Shown in pieces: positions 47,483-52,421 of a DNA stretch of 52,421 nt. The position numbers and the translations under genes were made by a program. Below the pieces are notes generated by a model, which searched no databases, was not told the DNA's origin, and saw only the letters and a program-made list of their open reading frames with translations. The DNA lies in contig MNFJ01000031.1 of assembly GCA_001918155.1 (NCBI GenBank), positions 1 through 52,421 on the forward strand, written 5' to 3'. Numbering within the stretch: position 1 is the first letter of the stretch; every line of letters begins with the position of its first letter. This stretch comes from Deltaproteobacteria bacterium 13_1_40CM_4_68_19. Its GTDB lineage: Bacteria > Myxococcota > Myxococcia > Myxococcales > 40CM-4-68-19.

Positions 47483-49221
47483 CAGGCGTGACCGAACGGG
47501 TCGGCGCGCCGGAATATCTCGAGGATTTGCGGGTGCGGCCGGTCCTCGCTCATCGCCGCGATCAGCGCCGCGTGCCGCGCGGTGGACACCGAGCGCACCA
47601 TTTTCAGGGTCGGCGTCAGCTCGCCCGTCTCCAGCGCGGGCGCCTCGGGGATGAGCGCGACCCGCCGGATCCGCTCGAAGTGCACCGATGCGAGCAGGTT
47701 GGCCGCCTGCAATGCCTCGACGATCGCGCGCCGCAGCTCCGGAACCTGGGTCAGGCCCGCGACGCTCTCGGGAACGTCGAGTTGCCGCTCTTCCAACCAC
47801 CGCTGCGCCGCGACCGGCGAGATCCAGCAGAGGGCGGTCACGAACGGCTGCCCGGCACCGAGCACCACCGCCTGCTCGAGCAGTGGGGTAGCCGCGAGCA
47901 TCCGCGCCTCCACCTCTCCCGCGGAGACCTTCTCGCCGTTCTCCAGCTTGAACACGCCGTCGATGCGGCCGCACAGCTTGAGGCCTTTCGCGGTCCATTC
48001 GCCCAGATCTCCGCTGCGCAGCCAACCGTCCTGGATCGCGGCCGCCGTGTCGGCGGGGCGGTTGTGGTATCCGCGCATGATCTGTGGCCCGCGCACGAGG
48101 ATCTCGCCGCGCCCGGGGAACCCCTCGACGGGTTCGAGCTTCACGGTCGTTCCGGGCAACGGATGGCCGACCACGCCCGGAGCGCGCGGCTGCTCGCGCC
48201 GCGTGATGGTGGCGCAGGGCGACGTCTCGGTGAGTCCCCAGCCTTCCAGCACGGGCACGCCGTGCTCCTCGAACCAACGGAAGGCGGGCTCGCTGATCGG
48301 GGCGGCGGCGCTGAAGGCGAACCGCAGCGACCGCAGCGCGTCGCGCAATTTCGCGTCCTTCTTCGCCCGGCCGGTCAGCCCGTTGTAGACGCGGGAAACG
48401 GCGAAGTACACCGTCGGGCGCACGTCGGTGATGTTCCGCACCAGGCCGTCGAGGTCCCTCCCGCGTGAGTCGTCGATCACCAGCAGCGCGCGGTGCCAGA
48501 GCGCCATCAGACGCTCGAAGAGGGCGCCAAAGCAATGGTGCCAGGGCAGCCAGCTGAGGAAGACGTCGCGCTCGCTTACGTCCCAGACGGCGGCGATCCC
48601 GGTCTGCTGGGAGAGCGCGTTGTGGTGCGTCAACTCGACGCCCTTCGGGGCGCCGGTGGTGCCGCTGGTGTAGAGGAGGAACGCGGTATCCCTGGAACGC
48701 GCCTCGACGGCGGTCTGCCCGGCGGACTTCTCCAGTGAGCGAAGGGGAACGCCGCGGGCGTCGTCGAGCAGGGGACGATCATCGAGCACGACGACCTTTT
48801 CCAGCCGACGCGACCGCGCGAGCTGGTGCTGCTGTGCCGCCGTCCCGACGACCGCGACGCGGGCGCCGGAGTCGTTGAGGCAGTGGTGCAGGACCTCGGG
48901 CGAATAGCCGGGGAAAATGGGGGCGACGGCCGCTCCGAGCGTCTGCGCGGCGAATTCCCCGATCATCATCTCGGGGGAATTGTGGGCGACGAAGGCGACC
49001 ACGTCGCCGCGCTTCACCCCCAGCGAGGCGAGCCCGGCCGCAACGGCGCGGCGGCGCGCGTCGAGCGCGGACCAGCTGAGGTCCTGCCAGCGGCCGGAGG
49101 GGCCGCGGTACCGGACCGCGGGGCGGGGTGGATCGGCAAGGGCGCGCGCCGCGATCAGCTCGGGGACGGTGTGGAAGGGAACCGCCGGCAGGGGCGGTCC
49201 GCTGATCTCTTCACCGAGCAT
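47482..49221 (-). CDS. Long-chain acyl-CoA synthetase (AMP-binding)
   Basis: A 579-residue adenylate-forming enzyme that activates fatty acids to acyl-CoA. Motifs: LLYTSGTTGAPKGVELTH (P-loop), WLPWHHCFGALFE, GWGLTETSPCAT, DGWLRSGDLGEW and the hinge GRIDGVFKLENGEKVS. The Lys of the C-domain appears as TPTLKMVR. Start ATG 49221 chosen because the conserved N-terminus follows; TAGACT lies eight bases upstream. It resembles FadD-like long-chain enzymes. Confidence 0.9.
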   Translation of the reverse strand: MLGEEISGPPLPAVPFHTVPELIAARALADPPRPAVRYRGPSGRWQDLSWSALDARRRAVAAGLASLGVKRGDVVAFVAHNSPEMMIGEFAAQTLGAAVAPIFPGYSPEVLHHCLNDSGARVAVVGTAAQQHQLARSRRLEKVVVLDDRPLLDDARGVPLRSLEKSAGQTAVEARSRDTAFLLYTSGTTGAPKGVELTHHNALSQQTGIAAVWDVSERDVFLSWLPWHHCFGALFERLMALWHRALLVIDDSRGRDLDGLVRNITDVRPTVYFAVSRVYNGLTGRAKKDAKLRDALRSLRFAFSAAAPISEPAFRWFEEHGVPVLEGWGLTETSPCATITRREQPRAPGVVGHPLPGTTVKLEPVEGFPGRGEILVRGPQIMRGYHNRPADTAAAIQDGWLRSGDLGEWTAKGLKLCGRIDGVFKLENGEKVSAGEVEARMLAATPLLEQAVVLGAGQPFVTALCWISPVAAQRWLEERQLDVPESVAGLTQVPELRRAIVEALQAANLLASVHFERIRRVALIPEAPALETGELTPTLKMVRSVSTARHAALIAAMSEDRPHPQILEIFRRADPFGHA

Positions 49222-49229
49222 CGGCGCGA

Positions 49230-49235
49230 AGTCTA
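49230..49235 (-). promoter_or_regulatory. -10-like hexamer before the acyl-CoA synthetase gene
   Basis: Leftward TAGACT (49235-49230) ends eight bases before the ATG at 49221, with no Shine-Dalgarno between. It fits the same leaderless spacing seen at several other starts. Confidence 0.38.
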
Positions 49236-49398
49236 CGCTCCCGTGCCAGGGGAGCAAGGAGGGCCCCTGCGGCGATGTCTGCCCGAATCGATCCGTGCGC
49301 CGGGGTCGTGGCTCCTCGCGTCCGCGCGGCGGCGGCGGCGGCAGACGGTTCGCAGAGATGCGAGAACGGTTGAAATGGGCGGAGATCGCCGGCGGACC

Positions 49399-49855
49399 AA
49401 GGGCGTGTACGCGTTCGACTACGGCGATACCGTCGGCATCACGCCCATCGTGAAGATGCATACGCTGGGGCACGACTTCATGCCGCGGTATCCATGCCGG
49501 CGGGCTGCGCTATCACGGGGCCGCGCCGCTTGTCTCGCGCTTGCTCCACGACGGCGTGATCGAGGCGGTGGCCTATCCACAGCGCGCCTGCTTCGAGGCG
49601 GCGGTCACGTTCTCGCGCACGGAGGGGATCATTCCCGCGCCGGAGAGCTCGCATGCGATCAAGGCGGCCATCGACGAGGCGAAGAAGGCGGATGCGGAAG
49701 GAAAGTCTCGGGTGATCCTCTTCAACCTGTCCGGGCACGGGCACTTCGATCTGGGCGCGTACGACCAGTACTTCGCCGGCAAGCTGGAGGACTTCGAGTA
49801 TCCGCGCGAGGCGGTGGCGCGGTCGATTGCGAACCTGCCGCGAGTGGAGATGTGA
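49399..49855 (+). pseudogene. C-terminal remnant of a TrpB2-type tryptophan synthase beta chain
   Basis: Two frames together match the end of TrpB-related (TrpB2) proteins: GVYAFDYGDTVGITPIVKMH then HTLGHDFMP, up to about 49486, continuing one frame over as GIHAGGLRYHGAAPLVSRLL, EGIIPAPESSHAIKAA and ILFNLSGHGHFDLGAY to a stop at 49855. About 300 N-terminal residues, including the PLP lysine, are missing. So it is both truncated and frameshifted. The 176 bases between the acyl-CoA synthetase start and this remnant hold nothing else I recognise. Confidence 0.8.
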
Positions 49856-49868
49856 AGCCGGGAGGGCG

Positions 49869-51986
<2,118 letters not shown>

Positions 51987-52185
51987 GTCTGCCTTGCCTT
52001 CCTGAATGCCCCTCCGGAAAAGGGGCGCTGCCACTACCAAGAATCAGTGCGAAAAATCAAGCGCACGGACGCGCTGCTGGCGACCGAGTCTGCCATCGCG
52101 GGATGTGCCGGGCGACTTCTTAGATGCCTCCAGGCCCGTTTGGTTGCGGGAAACAACGCGCCGCGCCAGCGCAATCCCAGGCGGC

Positions 52186-52421
52186 GAGGTTACGGACAAG
52201 AAGGGCCGCTGGCAGTGCCGCTACAGCGAGGGTGCCGTCCGGATCCGGGAGCAGAAGAAGTACGACAGGGTGGTGGCGTTCGGTCGCGCGTTGCCTCGCA
52301 TGCGCCAGGCCATCGATCGCGACATGCGGCTGCCAGGGCTGCCGCGCGAGAAGGTGATGGCGTGCATAATGCGCATTCTCTCCACCTGCTTCATGCGGCC
52401 GGGCAGCGAGGCCTACGCGAA
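52186..52421 (+). pseudogene. Topoisomerase IB fragment, runs off the window
   Basis: Open for 78 codons to the edge, reading DKKGRWQCRYSEGAVRIREQ then KKYDRVVAFGRALPRMR, GLPREKVMACIMRILSTCFM and RPGSEAYA, which match the middle of bacterial type IB topoisomerases. The N-terminal 80 or so residues (including RYVSD) are not upstream in this frame; 52041-52185 shows only unrecognised sequence, with possible decayed remains. The 3' part lies outside the window, so degradation is probable but not proven. Confidence 0.68.

Noticed and set aside
52008..52026. Small hairpin ahead of fusA as a riboswitch or attenuator
   Set aside because: Only a six-base stem; too weak to call beyond a chance leader structure.

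Overview
The window is a dense, high-GC stretch of bacterial chromosome from a Gram-negative. The gene content points to Myxococcota (deltaproteobacterial lineage), possibly an Anaeromyxobacter or Myxococcus relative. The clues are spore-coat-protein-U-domain subunits with their own chaperone and usher, a chemosensory operon with extra receiver domains, a TreS-maltokinase fusion, an EF-G of the mitochondrial-like 'spd' type, and very GC-biased third codon positions that leave long false reading frames on the opposite strand. This placement is inference from gene content; no rRNA is present to confirm it.

Layout. 1-2.85 kb: 3' part of a haem-copper cytochrome c oxidase operon (subunits I, III, IV and two small membrane proteins). 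2.8-7.4 kb: methyltransferase, sirtuin-like protein, glycerate 2-kinase, small outer-membrane protein, YfcE-like phosphoesterase, MiaE. 7.4-10.1 kb: an hrpB helicase gene with a frameshift, facing a decayed locus that joins the start of a thioesterase to a TetR helix-turn-helix and still carries operator-like palindromes. 10.1-12.7 kb: three-gene ABC exporter. 12.7-20.5 kb: seven-gene chemosensory operon, mostly coupled by 4-nt overlaps (response regulator, REC-CheW, CheR, CheW, CheA-REC, CheB, receptor). 20.6-26.3 kb: quinone oxidoreductase, cytosolic BtuF-like protein, secreted phospholipase-C-like protein, Ffh, DedA, tRNA-Leu(UAA). 26.4-32.6 kb: SucA, a glutamine amidotransferase, an M1 aminopeptidase. 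32.6-37.4 kb: chaperone-usher locus with three coat-U subunits. 37.4-42.2 kb: TreS-maltokinase and MalQ. 42.2-47.5 kb: cold-shock protein, patatin, outer-membrane protein, NadA, a DHH-like protein with unusual motif order, a DUF2058 protein. 47.5-52.4 kb: acyl-CoA synthetase, a TrpB2 remnant, EF-G, and a topoisomerase IB fragment at the edge.

How the genes work together. The oxidase genes build one terminal oxidase. The chemosensory operon encodes nearly a full signalling pathway with a single receptor, two added receiver proteins and no flagellar or pilus gene in the window. The coat-U, chaperone and usher genes form one secretion and assembly unit. TreS-maltokinase and MalQ feed maltose and alpha-glucan turnover. 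The rest are scattered housekeeping genes.

Three features cut across the window. Several genes have a -10-like hexamer 6-8 nt before the start codon and no obvious Shine-Dalgarno, suggesting leaderless mRNAs. Several genes look eroded (hrpB, thioesterase/TetR, trpB2, topoisomerase IB). Two enzymes lack a hallmark residue or motif: the sirtuin (GTSG) and the maltokinase half of TreS (HGD to HGE). I found no single large undescribed system. The best leads are the promoter pattern, the DHH-like protein, the impaired sirtuin and maltokinase, and the REC-CheW protein.
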